64,000 nt of DNA from Tanypteryx hageni (GCA_028673005.1 CM054116.1:132347547-132411546), one strand, 5' to 3'; positions 22,301-31,623 are shown, counted from the first letter of the stretch. Notes: generated from the letters alone by a model not told the origin. Numbers and translations are program-made.

Positions 22301-25300
22301 AATTTACTGGGCAGTACATAAGACAGAACAGAATCTTTGAACAAGTCCGGTATTTATAAAATACAATGCTCACACTGCGACAAAAAGTACATAGGACAAA
22401 CAAGAAGGAAAATAATAACACACTTGAAGGAACACATGGCTCACTATAAATATAATCGTTTTGAAAAATCAAGCATTGCCAACCACATCTTTGAAACGGG
22501 TCGTAGTATACACGTAAACGATTTAACATTGATAACTTCAGCCAATAACTCACTAAACTCGTTAGAAAACCTTCACATTTACAAAAACCGCGACACACTT
22601 ATGAACACGGACACAGATTTCAACAGGACCCTATACAAAAAGGCAGACACACTCACCGAAAAATCTTTCCGCGTTTCACTTGTTTCTCGGTCGTCTTCTT
22701 AATACTTTCCGTTTCAAACCTGGCAGTTGGCTCCCAGTCACTTTTGAAACAGGTTTTACCCCTGACGATGCCCATCTTTTGGGCGAAATGCATTGGGTGT
22801 TGTAGCCCTCTAATTGTTTGGCTAAAGGAGTATTTCACCTTTATTAATCTTAGCCAAAGTTATTGAGCTACTATCAATTATCTTAAGCTTTGTATCAACA
22901 TTGTTGTCTTTGGCCCTTTTACCAAGTTTTTGTAACATTTTGCTACTATGTCGCTTTCGCCTTCCTTTCCCACCCCGTCTTTTCCCAACCGCTCATTCAA
23001 TTACCTTCCATTCGTTTTCTTTGTAATCCCTACTGTCTCCCTCTCCCCTCCTCATCTTACCCTATATATATGGAACGATTTATATTTTATCACCTGATGG
23101 GGAGTGCCGGTGGTGTAGTGGTTAGGACGCTGGCAGCTACTCGCCTGCTGCTTGAAAAGGTAGTGGGTACAAATCCTGCGCAAGTAGGATTTTTCCAAGG
23201 TCGCCCGGCCCCCTGTTTGTGTGGTTCGAGGAGACCGCGCAAATTCAGCTGTTCCGTCCTTCGGAAGGGACATTAAGCTGTTGGCTCCCCTGGTGTTCTT
23301 CGTAAGAGCAGGCAAATGCTGGCACCGGGTTTCCCTCCTCCCTTCCCCGGCTATTCATTACACTACCCCTGAGATACCCACAGTGCGTAGGGCAGAGGCG
23401 AATCAGCTGGGCATTCAAATTCAAATCACCTGATGATGCTACTACGATCGTAGTGAAACCGGTCGTGTTTAAAATAAAATTTGTGGAAACTACAAAGTCA
23501 TTTTTTCATTATTACATATTGGAAATTATGTGACTCAGCAATTGGGCAAAAGAAATATTTTATGGAACTGTAAAATAATTGTATTTTTCTGAGATTTTAA
23601 TAAGCTATGTTACTTTTTGTTTCATTAAATTGTAATTTTTTTTGAGAAACTTAAAAAACTTCGTTTCATGACTACGTATTGGTTTTAAGTCATCCTGATG
23701 TTTTGCTCTTCAGGCTGGAGAGCAGGCGCATGACCCCTCCTCTCCTCACGTCAGAGGTAGTCAACCGCCGGAAAAACACGTGAGTGTTATTTATGAAACA
23801 CTGCTTCCATGTACCTAATACTATTATACATTTATATTACAAAGTCGTGTCCCTTTTCAATACCCTATTTATATGGTTAATCTATATATGTCTGTGTAAT
23901 AATAAAACAATAAAGACATAATTATATAGTCAACAACAAAACATTAGTTCTCCTATCACAAGATTGAAAATATAAATAAAAATTATCTGTTGAATTTCAT
24001 TTATGTTCTTTGTAATGCTTAGATGCTTCTACCAGTTTCCTTAGTAGACCATTTTTTCCCCAGGTGAGATTTCGCGACGAGGTGACCGCGTCGAATGGCA
24101 ATGGACACTCAGAATTGGTAAATTTTCATTCAAGTATCTTATTGCGCCGCCCCAGCTCGCTACTCGCATTAATCACGTAATGACGTTTGGCGCACGTTCT
24201 GCCTACTAACATTCTTGCAGCTTCACAGAGCGATATAACATTAGCAAAGAATTTCAATCAAGTTCAATAAATCAAAATTCATTCTTTACCTTTTTGCGAA
24301 ACAAATTTTTTTAAATTCATTTTTAATTATTTTATTACGATGGCGACCTGAGTCGCGCGGGGACATTTTAACAGCATGGGAAAATTTTGCCCGTTTAAAA
24401 AATAAAATAAAATATAATTTGCGAATAGGTTTAGTAAATGTTGGCCAGTAAATATGTAATACTTCTCATAACCAGCGACTTTAGCGAGGATCGTGGGCCA
24501 AAACTAGTAGAGTGGAGGGAGGGGTTGTCGCGTGCAGCCCGTGGAGCGGATTTAAACGGCTTGTGCTCCATCGGCGCCAGGGTCGGAGAATCTAGTAAAA
24601 CTTAAAAAAACGTGTTAAAATTTGCACCGGCGCCGATATTACAATTCTAAGATATTTTGATAAGCTAGAGAAAACTGCCCTGAACCACGGTTTTCGGATT
24701 TCCCATGTGAATCAAATGGGAAGGATAATAGTTCTTGGAATCGAACCCGAGACGTTAAATATTCGAAACAAAAACTAACCTCGGGAGCTCGGCAGTAGCG
24801 GGAGACTTCCACAAAGTGACATGAAAAGCGGTCGATTGGTGCAAAAGTTCATAGATAGGGGTTCGAGAGACGGTCCGGCGTCGGCGGCCGAGGAAGGAGA
24901 GACAAGGATGAAGAAGAAGACCTCTCGTTGGAGCCGGATGGGCCGGAGGAAAGCGAAAATTCGACAAGTGCGTGAAGTTATACACGTTGTACCGCGACAG
25001 GGACGGGGGGCGCGGCGGGTGGGAGAGTGGGGCCGTCGGGGGCGGGTAGGGTCGTCGTCGTAGGGGGAGGGAAGGGATGGAGATCGGGGACGGATTTCGG
25101 GGCTTCTTGGGCCTCTGAAAACTCGTGGGGCAATTCCTGGGGGATAGATTTCGTGGGGCGGGTACGTTCGGGAGGGCCGCTGAGCGCACTACACGTATAA
25201 ATTAATTCAATTATTTTTGTTGTGACACCTCCAAACATGTATATTTTTTAAAACTGCGAACTTACAAAAAAGAATTTGCATCATAAAATCTATTAATTTC

Positions 25301-28300
25301 AAATAACAAAATTTCAATAAATACAATTTTTCATTCCAGAATACTTCATATTATAGACCACTTAGCATACACTTTACATTAGTTTAACTAATTTTATGAT
25401 GCCTGTTACATAGCTTTTAATTTTACAAAAAAGGAAATTAACCATTTTTAATTCTAGAACATGTAATTATTACATATAAAAAGCTTAGGGTAGTGGTTCC
25501 CAAACTGTGTGCCGCAATAGATTTTTAGGGGTGCCGCAAAATCTTTGTTTAGTACATAAATGAATCAAGGATTTTCATGTGTTGGTGAGTAATTGGGCTT
25601 TGAATTTTTTTCTAATACATTGATTATGTGGTAGAAACAATGAATGGATTTGTCCAAAAACTGTAACACCCATATCTAAAAATATAAATAGCTTGTTACA
25701 AGACTGGGGAGACGCGAAAACCTCTTTACCTTCGAAGGTATGCCGCAACTTAAAAACGTTTGGGAACCACTGATTTAGGGTGTCGAGGAACATAGCACTT
25801 TTTACAAATAAATATTGTCCTCTCGGAACAACGTTTACAATGGCGAAAGCGTGTTGATCTCTTGGCAATTATTTGATCTCTGACATCGCGTTTTACTGTT
25901 TCCAGTCCAATCGAAATAGATGCGCGTGGACCTCTCCCCGCGGTCTCTGAGCCATAACGTCGCAAATGGAACTAAACACATTCCCTACGAAAATCTAACA
26001 ATGGATTAGTGTTATTCAATTATTTTCTATAAACAAGCCACCCTTCTTCGCAGGAAACATAGACTGCTCACCCAATAAAAGAAAACCACCACTATTTGCT
26101 TCTATTAGTTGATCTGTACTGCGAAACAAATTTATCATTCACATCAACCCCACCCTTATTTAAATAATACTGCGTAAGTAGTGAAAGGTATAGGTACGGT
26201 TGTATTCAATTTCTTGGATACTGAATAGCGTTTAACATTTTTAAGAAAGAAAACAAAGTTTTGAAAACAAAAAAATTGGCAAAATATGTGATAATACCTA
26301 AAAGGGACATTTATCTGCCCAGTGGCAACATTTGTTGCCACCTTAGTTAGTTGTCCAATTACGGTGGTGAAAAAAAATATTTCTAGATCCTTATTTTTTC
26401 ATGTTAACTCTTACACAATGTAGAATTTACAAATAGATGGAGAGAGATTATAATAAAACTTTTACAGAAATTATATTCTACTTAGGGTAGAAAGATGACA
26501 AGAGGCCAATAGAAATGGAAGAACATAAAGAAACATTTGAAATTTTTGTTTAAAGGGTATGGAAACAAAAATAATGCGGGATTTATATATTTATTATAGA
26601 ATAAATTGAGATTTTAAAAATGTATAACTACATTTTCTGGTCGTTCTAATGTTATGAAGAATAATTATAAATTGCTTGATAGCAAATGTTGCCTCTGGAC
26701 AGATATGGGTTAAAACATCTAAAACACCCCCAACTAAATTGGCTACGTTAATAATCTTAATAAAAATTGCGGAAAAATAAAAGGATGGGCCTATTATTAG
26801 AAGAACCGTTTTTTTCACAGTGATAGTCGCAAAACGTGAAACGACGGCGAGACTAATGGGGGATGGGGTGGATGATCGCCCCCGTCATCCCCCGTGGATC
26901 CGCCAATAACTGCTGCTCTTCTTATGTTATGCGTTATTCATTATTTGAAAAAGTGTCTCTTCTCGTGAGAAAGGGTGCCGACGTCTGTCCTAGGCGGCCG
27001 CCTAGATCGCCTGGCCCTATATTCGCCACTGCCCGTCAGCATTATTATATCCGGCTAAAGGACTTCTAATACGGTTTTTTATATCTGCTATTTCATTCAA
27101 TCATTATCTATAATATACTGCCGTGGTTTCGCCATGCCGTCTGCCCCTCTGTCTGTCTGTCGGTCGGTTTGTTCGCTGTTCTAGAGCCCAGACGCGTGCA
27201 TAAAATCGAATCATATCTCGTATTTGGGCAATATATCATCTTTTTCAGACCCCTTTTTCAGAAAAGTGACATTGCACAAAAATAAAGGGTAGTTTATTCT
27301 TCACGATATTTAGAACATTTTATTTACTCAGAAATGGCTGTAGGGAATTTTATTAAAATCTATCCAATTGTAGATCCTGATGTCGCCAATAATACTGCTT
27401 AAGCCATATGACTCTTACAATCACTATATGGCTTCCAGTGACATTACAATCTACGCTAAGCGACCTTACGTAAGCCCTATGACGTCACGCCTTCGCCGAG
27501 ATCCACTCTAAATCTTACTACAGCATTACGGTTAAACTAAATCGAATGATATCTGACATTAGTGGATAATATCATTCATTAATGACATTCTGAAGACATG
27601 AACGATATTTCGCAACAATTAAGGGTACTTTATTTTCGATATTTTGAAACAAAATCTTACTATAGCCTTATGGTTAAACTAAATCGAATTGTATATCATA
27701 TTACTGGATAATGTCGTTCATAAAAGACATTCTGAAGAGATGAACTATATTGCGCAACAAATAAGTGTACTTTTTGTAGGATATTTTCAAACAAATCGTT
27801 TTACTCAAAAATGGCTACAAGGATTTCGATTACATCCACCTAATCGTACAGCCTTGTGTCACAAATAATAACTACTAACGCAGCCATATATCCCAAAAAA
27901 TACTAAATATCAAACTGTGGCATTAAAATATACGCTAAACCATTCTTAACATTGATTTACGAGCGTTTTTCTATTATATGCGTACACAGTGGACCAAACG
28001 TATATGCGTATATGAGAAAGTTTGTGCAATGTATATTGCGTCGTTTTTTTTATGAGTTGGCACGAAGGCCTTAAAAGAAAAATCTTCGATGAACTTTACA
28101 AGAAGCTGAATTTTTAAGATTTATAATTTAATAAACGATCTTTTATATCGAGGGAGATACTCATTTATTTTCTCTCTCTCTCTGCCTTTCCTGTTCAGGT
28201 GGAGGTCCTGAGCGTTTCTCCGGCGGGAGGCGAAGTTGATGCGGGGGAGGAAGGGGGCGGAGGGGGAGTGGGGGTGGCGGCCATAAACGCCGCCAACTCG

Positions 28301-28426
28301 AGCGCCTCGGCGAAGGGCGACGAGGGGGAAGGGGAGGGCGTGGAGGTTACGCAGCCTCCCGCACCGGCGTCCAGCGTTGCCAACTTATTGGAATATCTAC
28401 TTGATCTGGTAGATCTGATAGAATGA
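16347..28426 (+). CDS. single-pass membrane protein with SILK- and RVxF-type PP1 docking motifs, copy A (6 exons)
   Basis: Exons: 16347-16359, 16956-17131, 17356-17406, 23714-23779, 24064-24117, 28199-28426. All introns are GT-AG. The first is phase 1 (the codon split as G|AT gives Asp5) and the other four are phase 0, giving 195 residues. The start is MSGRD with an A at -3. A hydrophobic helix covers ~14-36 (LGLTIFLSCLLLACWIWGLI) and is followed by RRYCVGRRRRW, so the tail is predicted cytoplasmic. Residues 70-73 are GILK and 101-105 are KHVRF; these fit the SILK and RVxF consensuses of protein phosphatase 1 regulators in their usual order, 27 residues apart. The RVxF motif spans an exon junction. 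The C-terminus is Gly/Glu-rich and ends LLEYLLDLVDLIE. A 26-codon upstream frame (16241-16321) precedes the start. No family is recognised; a PP1-anchoring role is inferred from the motifs alone. Confidence 0.7.
17613..19407 (-). mobile_element. hAT transposon in intron 3 of gene A, 8-bp TSD
   Basis: The ends are TAGGGATTGCAATCCCGG at 17613 and its inverse CAATCCCTA at 19407, flanked by AACATTGG on both sides (17605-17612, 19408-19415). Subterminal CCCGGGAT blocks are repeated and inverted. The same insertion with the same flanks is at 45087-46898 in unit B, so it predates the duplication. Confidence 0.9.
17960..18905 (-). pseudogene. hAT transposase relic (intron 3, unit A)
   Basis: Minus-strand pieces include EEKSLVMDIRTRWNSLAEMI near 18880-18820 (the TRWNS motif), a central segment near 18560-18300 (LSGVLRYLQYGSQARDNIFS) and the C-terminal dimerisation domain near 18115-17995 (QQLLAIHPTSVKSERAFSSA, then YRSRMSDPTLDALCF). 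The N-terminal part, near 19149-18889, is acidic and serine-rich. Several frame breaks and stops separate the pieces, so it is not functional. Confidence 0.8.
19416..19925 (+). other. intron 3 sequence with unrecognised decayed frame (unit A)
   Basis: Matched by 46907-47416 in unit B. In B the plus frame is open over 46903-47139 (VVEHLWGSVARNTFTLKRSV, then LKSFCDFNDEFCRIRAHDF); in A it is broken. It looks like a transposon coding relic, but I cannot assign the family. Confidence 0.3.
19926..20616. mobile_element. TIR element (MITE-like), long form
   Basis: The left end is CAGCCTTCCCTCGTTTGACG and the right end the inverse of CAGCCTTCCCTTGTTTTACG. Internal GTTCGTAAAAC-type blocks recur. The left flank is TA, as in Tc1/mariner/pogo elements, but the right flank is not. 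Unit B has a short form (47417-47541) with the same ends. No coding motif is visible. Confidence 0.65.
20640..20783 (+). pseudogene. old Penelope-like element, C-terminal endonuclease-region relic (left part)
   Basis: The plus frame reads KGRKLDALEQLEIIICKHSP and LLNEYPFHNHSTLFSLPNIF, which resembles the tail of Penelope GIY-YIG ORFs (the 'LNTLEELEI...LLNEQ' region). The relic is interrupted by the younger Penelope insertion at 20795-22886 and resumes at 22898. Its 3' end carries the hammerhead-like motif at 23426. Unit B has the uninterrupted version (47560-47870). Confidence 0.5.
20841..20883 (-). ncRNA. hammerhead-ribozyme-like motif in Penelope end (minus strand)
   Basis: On the minus strand CTGACGA is followed by a 5-bp stem II (GCCCA/TGGGC), GAAA, the self-complementary ATGCAT as a minimal stem III, and a stem I formed by ACCC with GGGT. 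This is the type I hammerhead core reported from Penelope-like elements. Cleavage is untested. Confidence 0.6.
20960..22030 (-). pseudogene. Penelope-like reverse transcriptase, N-terminal part with internal deletion
   Basis: The open frame 21901-21182 (239 codons) carries the N-terminal Penelope RT blocks LLDRGLKFAFPPRKQPIDDL and DKDCFYIKADKGHKIVIMDK. Upstream in another frame is KQIAINKWFQLEIRNLYAKR, showing a frameshift near 21905. At 21181 the sequence jumps directly to the end of the ORF (FEKSSVANHIFETGHSIHVN), so the RT catalytic core and the GIY-YIG motif are deleted. It cannot encode an active enzyme. Confidence 0.85.
22085..22702 (+). pseudogene. Penelope-like ORF C-terminus with GIY-YIG endonuclease domain
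   Basis: The plus-strand frame covers the end of the RT region (KLPYFPPLNRGLNKIFKHKN, then NPYNLKNLLGST), an in-frame TAA at 22319, then the GIY-YIG domain: SGIYKIQCSHCDKKYIGQTR with GIY at the start and YIG at its end, followed by HLKEHM and the conserved SIANHIFETGR block. It ends at 22702. The copy is 5'-truncated and lacks the RT core. The domain identity is clear from the paired motifs. Confidence 0.85.
22757..22800 (+). ncRNA. hammerhead-ribozyme-like motif in Penelope 3' region
   Basis: CTGACGA at 22762-22768, stem II GCCCA/TGGGC (22770-22774 with 22780-22784), GAAA at 22785-22788, self-complementary ATGCAT as stem III, then GGGT able to pair with the ACCC just before the core. The same element end is inverted at 20841. 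Confidence 0.6.
23098..23423 (+). repeat. tRNA-derived SINE
   Basis: A tRNA-like head with A box (GGTGGTGTAGTGGTTAGGAC near 23110) and B box (GGGTACAAATCC near 23165), then a body with CTGTTTGTGTGGTTCGAGGA and the hairpin GTCCTTCGGAAGGGAC followed by ATTAAGC. A diverged copy of the same body lies inverted at 34355 and 57150. It is absent from unit B at this site. Confidence 0.75.
23426..23468 (+). ncRNA. hammerhead-ribozyme-like motif (older Penelope family, unit A)
   Basis: CAC-CTGATGA (23427-23436), stem II GCTAC/GTAGT closing a 7-base loop, GAAA, self-complementary ACCGGT, then C and GTG that can pair with the CAC. All core positions of a type I hammerhead are present. Confidence 0.55.
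24490..25200. other. GC-rich block in intron 5 (unit A)
   Basis: A G-rich stretch unlike the AT-rich surroundings. It contains an inverted tRNA-SINE-like repeat (~24625-24835) and a short frame near 24905-24975 that reads DEEEDLSLEPDGPEESENST on the plus strand. Unit B keeps the same block (48780-49600) with indels. The long proline-rich minus-strand frames follow from composition. It could be an old gene piece, a CpG-rich promoter or a repeat; I cannot decide. Confidence 0.4.
24625..24835 (-). repeat. tRNA-derived SINE-like repeat (intron 5, unit A)
   Basis: On the minus strand the block GGGTTCGATTCC (a B box close to consensus) is followed by CCCATTTGATTCACATGGGA and AAAATATCTTAGAATTGTAA. 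It is the same body as at 15185, in opposite orientation. Confidence 0.55.
25491..25773. mobile_element. short hAT-type MITE (unit A)
   Basis: The ends TAGTGGTTCCCAAAC and GTTTGGGAACCACTG are inverted copies of the widespread hAT MITE terminus. The flanks CTTAGGG and TTTAGGG look like a slightly decayed target duplication. The same insertion is in unit B. Confidence 0.8.
25774..25965 (-). pseudogene. piggyBac transposase C-terminal cysteine-rich relic (unit A)
   Basis: The minus-strand frame reads RDVRDQIIAKRSTRFRHCKR and then ERTIFICKKCYVPRHPK. The C-x2-C ... C-x2-C spacing with the CKKCxVP block resembles the C-terminal zinc-binding domain of PGBD-type transposases. No DDE core is visible upstream. 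A MITE has inserted just downstream. The copy in unit B (50665-50856) retains the cysteines. Confidence 0.5.
25974..27295. other. intron 5 sequence with repeat pieces (unit A)
   Basis: Contains mirrored blocks CAGTGGCAACATTTG (~26320) and CAAATGTTGCCTCTGG (~26685) that may be ends of a decayed TIR element, and a GC-richer stretch at ~26855-27035 with TAGGCGGCCGCCTA. No gene is seen. Unit B matches with several deletions. Confidence 0.35.
27500..27800. repeat. diverged tandem duplication, ~140-bp period (unit A)
   Basis: Two copies start AATCTTACTACAGC (~27512) and AATCTTACTATAGC (~27652), each followed by GGTTAAACTAAATCGAAT and later GACATTCTGAAGA and GCAACAA. Preserved in unit B at about 52363-52640. 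Confidence 0.7.
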
Positions 28427-28613
28427 GCCTACCATCTGGTGAGCGAATATTTGATCTAATGGTATATTAGAATTTCTTGCGATATCAATGAAAATTTGAT
28501 AGATTTTCTAGTAGTTTTCAAAAGTTGCCCTTTATCTACGCACCATAAAAAATTATATACAGATTTTCGTATATTTTTAAGCAATACAACTTTAATATCA
28601 AATAACCTGTAGT

Positions 28614-29396
28614 CAGGCCCCCAGTGAGACTCAGAGAGGTCCGAGCTACATCCAGATTTTGAGGCCCCTCGCCGTAGTAAAAATAAAAATTTTAGGCATT
28701 ATGTAGCCCACTTTGGTGGTCGGGGTTCGCTGAAAGGTTACAGCGGATTACACTGGGGGTAGGAGCGTCAAGCTTGCACTATGTAGCACTCTTTCATAAA
28801 ATTTTCTGACCTCCTAAAGAAAAGATATGATCCGAAATTTATGTTGGTGACAGTCCTTTCCACCCAGGCAAGAATGCAGAGCACATTGAAATGGCTTACT
28901 AGTGAAATTCTTTTAAAAAGTTAGTGCGTTAAGTAAGAGGAGAGAGGGGGATCTGATTGAGGGATTATATCGTTTAGCCAAAACTGGGGAAGTTGTGTCA
29001 CATAATTCTTGGATGTCCTGCAAAAAATATAACATTTGTTTTTGGCATGTCCTTTTCTACATCCATTATTGATATCTCGATGGATAAAAAGATGAATAAA
29101 TACAATTACCTATAAGGTAATAAAATATTTCAATAATTTTTATTTATGAAATGCTTTTCTAGCTTTTGTTTATGCAAATTTATCAATAGTCTATTAAAAA
29201 TCAAATTGTAAGTAACGTTCGATGTCACTTCATCTTTTCTGAAAGGAAGAAGAACAAGGGCCTCTCTTTTCGACAATGCCCCCAGATAGTGCCTGTGCAT
29301 AAATCCATTTCTGAACAACTGCCAAAATTTGAGGCCCCCTTAAGCTTGAGGCTTGAGGCCAAATGCCCTCCCCCCCTCACCTTTTCATAGGGCCTG
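28614..29396. mobile_element. hAT-type non-autonomous element, full form (unit A)
   Basis: It starts CAGGCCCCCAGTGAG and ends ATAGGGCCTG, flanked by CCTGTAGT (28606-28613) and CCTATAGT (29397-29404), an 8-bp duplication with one mismatch. It lies just after the last exon of gene A. Unit B has the same insertion with an internal deletion. Confidence 0.75.
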
Positions 29397-29404
29397 CCTA
29401 TAGT

Positions 29405-29950
29405 TATTTTGCACCAGATAACCTTCCACGACCGATATAGCTTATGTAACGGTGGCCATAAGAAATTTAGTTTAAATCACATCGGTGTTTTTTATAACAT
29501 TCCATTCCATATAAATGACAAATTAAGGTAATTAACAAATTGTTATAATATCAATTGAGAAATTTTTGTATTACATACATTACTCATGGCTAAATAGCTA
29601 AGTGAAGCTCTATTCTACTTACGTATATACATACTTAAGATAAATATCAGTAATGTAATTTTTGTATTATTGTATTATGCTGTATCACAATGACAGTGTG
29701 TAACTACTCCGCTAACATTCATCCATAGATGGCTAAACCTCAATACATACAGAAACGGAGACTTGTTTGGTAAAACGATCCACAGATCAATTTATGGCCT
29801 GCATAGAACCTGAACAACCTGCATATGAAGATATAGATTTCATTTTATAATTATGTCATGATAATAAGACATTAATTTTTATAATCTAAATTAACTATTA
29901 TGAAACAATGTCATATTTTTAGATTTTAAAGATTTCAGAATATTCATTTA
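29405..29950. other. AT-rich intergenic
   Basis: No gene or repeat with recognisable ends. Confidence 0.4.
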
Positions 29951-29959
29951 GTATTATAG

Positions 29960-30290
29960 GTAATAATAATAATAATTTTATTAACACTGTAGGTCTCAAA
30001 TAGGCATGGAGCAGGTACATAACAGCAATAGTACATTGCTACAGAATAAATCAGTTCATGAACTTAGAAATTCATGAACACTATAAAAATTATTATTTAA
30101 CATTAAATATTTGAATCGATTTCTAATGATAGGAATACTTGAAGAACATTAAACATTACAAGGTAACTTGTTATAAGCCACTGAGGCGGCATTGTTGATT
30201 GCCTATAATCCTTGATATGAACATCATCTTCGTGTCGTGTATTATAATTGTAAATCTTCTGATTAGATTGGAACAGTGCAGAGTTTTTTT
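29960..30290 (-). pseudogene. LINE 3' end (C-terminal relic and tail)
   Basis: On the minus strand a short block (about 30250-30190) reads like the end of Jockey/CR1-type ORF2 proteins (NYNT-H-DDVHIKDYR, clearer in unit B), followed by an untranslated tail that ends in an AATAAT-type repeat near 29960. The matching copy in B is at about 54315-54625. Confidence 0.45.
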
Positions 30291-30328
30291 ACAAAGATAG
30301 AACAATTTAATAAATACATACAATCATA

Positions 30329-30352
30329 CATATATATATATATATATATATA
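30329..30352. repeat. (TA)n microsatellite
   Basis: Uninterrupted TA dinucleotides immediately left of the LINE fragment. The B copy is about twice as long (54685-54733). Confidence 0.95.
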
Positions 30353-30358
30353 CACATA

Positions 30359-31623
30359 GTCGGAGAAGGACAGGAAGAAAATGTTGTCGGGCAATATGGA
30401 CTTGGGAAGAGAAATCGAGGAGGGGAGAAACTCGTAGAATTCTGCATCAATAATGACCTTGTAGTGACTAATACATGGTTCAAAAACCATAAACGAAGGT
30501 TATACTCATGGAAAAGCCCAGGAGATAGACTAAGATGCCAAATAGATTACATCCTTGTAAAACAAAGATTCAGGAACAGCATAAAGAACGCCAAGGCAAT
30601 GCAAGGAGCAGACATTGATTCAGATCACAGCCTTCTAATTCTTGACGTGAGTACAAAGCTCAAACAAATAAGAAAAACAAGAAGAGAAAGATAGACCTGG
30701 GACCTAGAAAAACTGAAAGAAAGGCAGGATGTAGTCAGCATGATGCTAGAAGATAACCTAAGAAAGTTGGAAAACAAACCGAAGACCGTTGATGTAGAAT
30801 GGGATGAAATTAAAACCAGTATCAAGGATACCTTGGATAAAGAGATTGGAAAACATGAGAAGAAAATCAGAAAACCATGGATCACGAAGGAAATGCTGGA
30901 GAAAATGGATGAGAGACGAAAATGGAAAAACGTTAACAGTGAAGAAGGTAGAGCCAACTATAGGCGTATAAACAATGAGTTGAGAAGGGTAACAGATAAA
31001 GCTAGAGAAAATTGGATAAAAGGAAAATGTGATGAAATAGAACAAATGGAGAAGTTAGGACGGTATGATATGATGTACGCTAGGGCGCTGGAATTAGAAG
31101 ATAAGAAGTCTAATGGAATTTGTGTTAAAGGAATTATGAATACGGATGGGAAGATAGTCTCAGAAACAAACTATGTAGCACAGGTATGGGAAGAATACAT
31201 TAAGGAATTATACAGCAAACAGGCAGGAGCGGCAAAAATAGAACTGGAAAATGAGGAAAACATTGAAGAAGACAACTTAGGACCAAGTATTATGGAGAGC
31301 TAAGTAGGAAAGGCGATAGTGGAACTAAAGAAGGGGAAAGCCATGGGCAGCGATGGAATACTGGCTGAGATACTTAAAGTCATAGGATCAGAAGGACTAA
31401 AAGCGATCACGAAATTAATTAATAAGATTTACGACACGGGAGAGTGGCCTCAGGATTTCCTAGAAGTAACAATGATCCCTCTAAAGAAGAAGCCAAAGGC
31501 AAAGCAGTGTAAAGATTACAGAACTATAAGCCTTCTGTCACACACATCGAAGATCATCACGAGGATTCTTAATAATAGGCTGGAGAAAAAGGCAGAAGAA
31601 ATAACAGGGGAAGATCAATTCGG
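30359..31623 (+). pseudogene. RTE/BovB-like LINE fragment (end of endonuclease to start of RT), unit A only
   Basis: One continuous plus-strand frame with two stops (30692, 31301). The endonuclease end is seen as LVVTNTWFKNHKRRLYSWKS, then CQIDYILVKQRF and GADIDSDHSLLILDV (the SDH block). A charged linker with a helical region follows (KPWITKEMLEKMDERRKWKN). The RT start reads GKAMGSDGILAEILK, DFLEVTMIPLKKKP, CKDYRTISLLSHTSKIITRI and ends at GEDQFG. Both ends are abrupt, with no poly(A) and no target duplication. In unit B the same place holds about 160 bp of unrelated sequence, so this LINE piece arrived with loss of target sequence or by recombination. Confidence 0.85.

Larger units (their letters stand above)
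20795..22886. mobile_element. Penelope-like element, rearranged, 11-bp TSD, unit A only
   Basis: The insertion is flanked by GCTTTGTATCA at 20784-20794 and 22887-22897; unit B shows the unoccupied site at about 47711. It consists of two partial copies in opposite orientation: a minus-strand copy with the N-terminal RT region fused to the end of the ORF, and a plus-strand 5'-truncated copy with the RT end, the GIY-YIG domain and the 3' region. Both outer ends carry the same ~170-bp terminal sequence in inverted orientation, including a hammerhead-like motif. Inverted partial copies and 10-15-bp duplications are usual for this class. Confidence 0.9.
22898..23470 (+). mobile_element. old Penelope-like element, 3' part, with SINE inside
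   Basis: The continuation of the relic at 20640 after the younger Penelope insertion. Bases 23008-23423, including the SINE, are missing in unit B, where CCTT joins directly to AATCACC. The 3' end contains the hammerhead-like core at 23426. Confidence 0.5.

Noticed and set aside
24755..25238. Long proline/serine-rich minus-strand frames (also 49076-49627)
   Set aside because: Produced by G-rich composition of the opposite strand; the frames are not conserved between units and contain no domain.
28195..28383. Minus-strand open frame opposite the last exon of gene A (and 53020-53208 in B)
   Set aside because: It is the antisense of a GC-rich exon that has a splice acceptor and stop on the plus strand.
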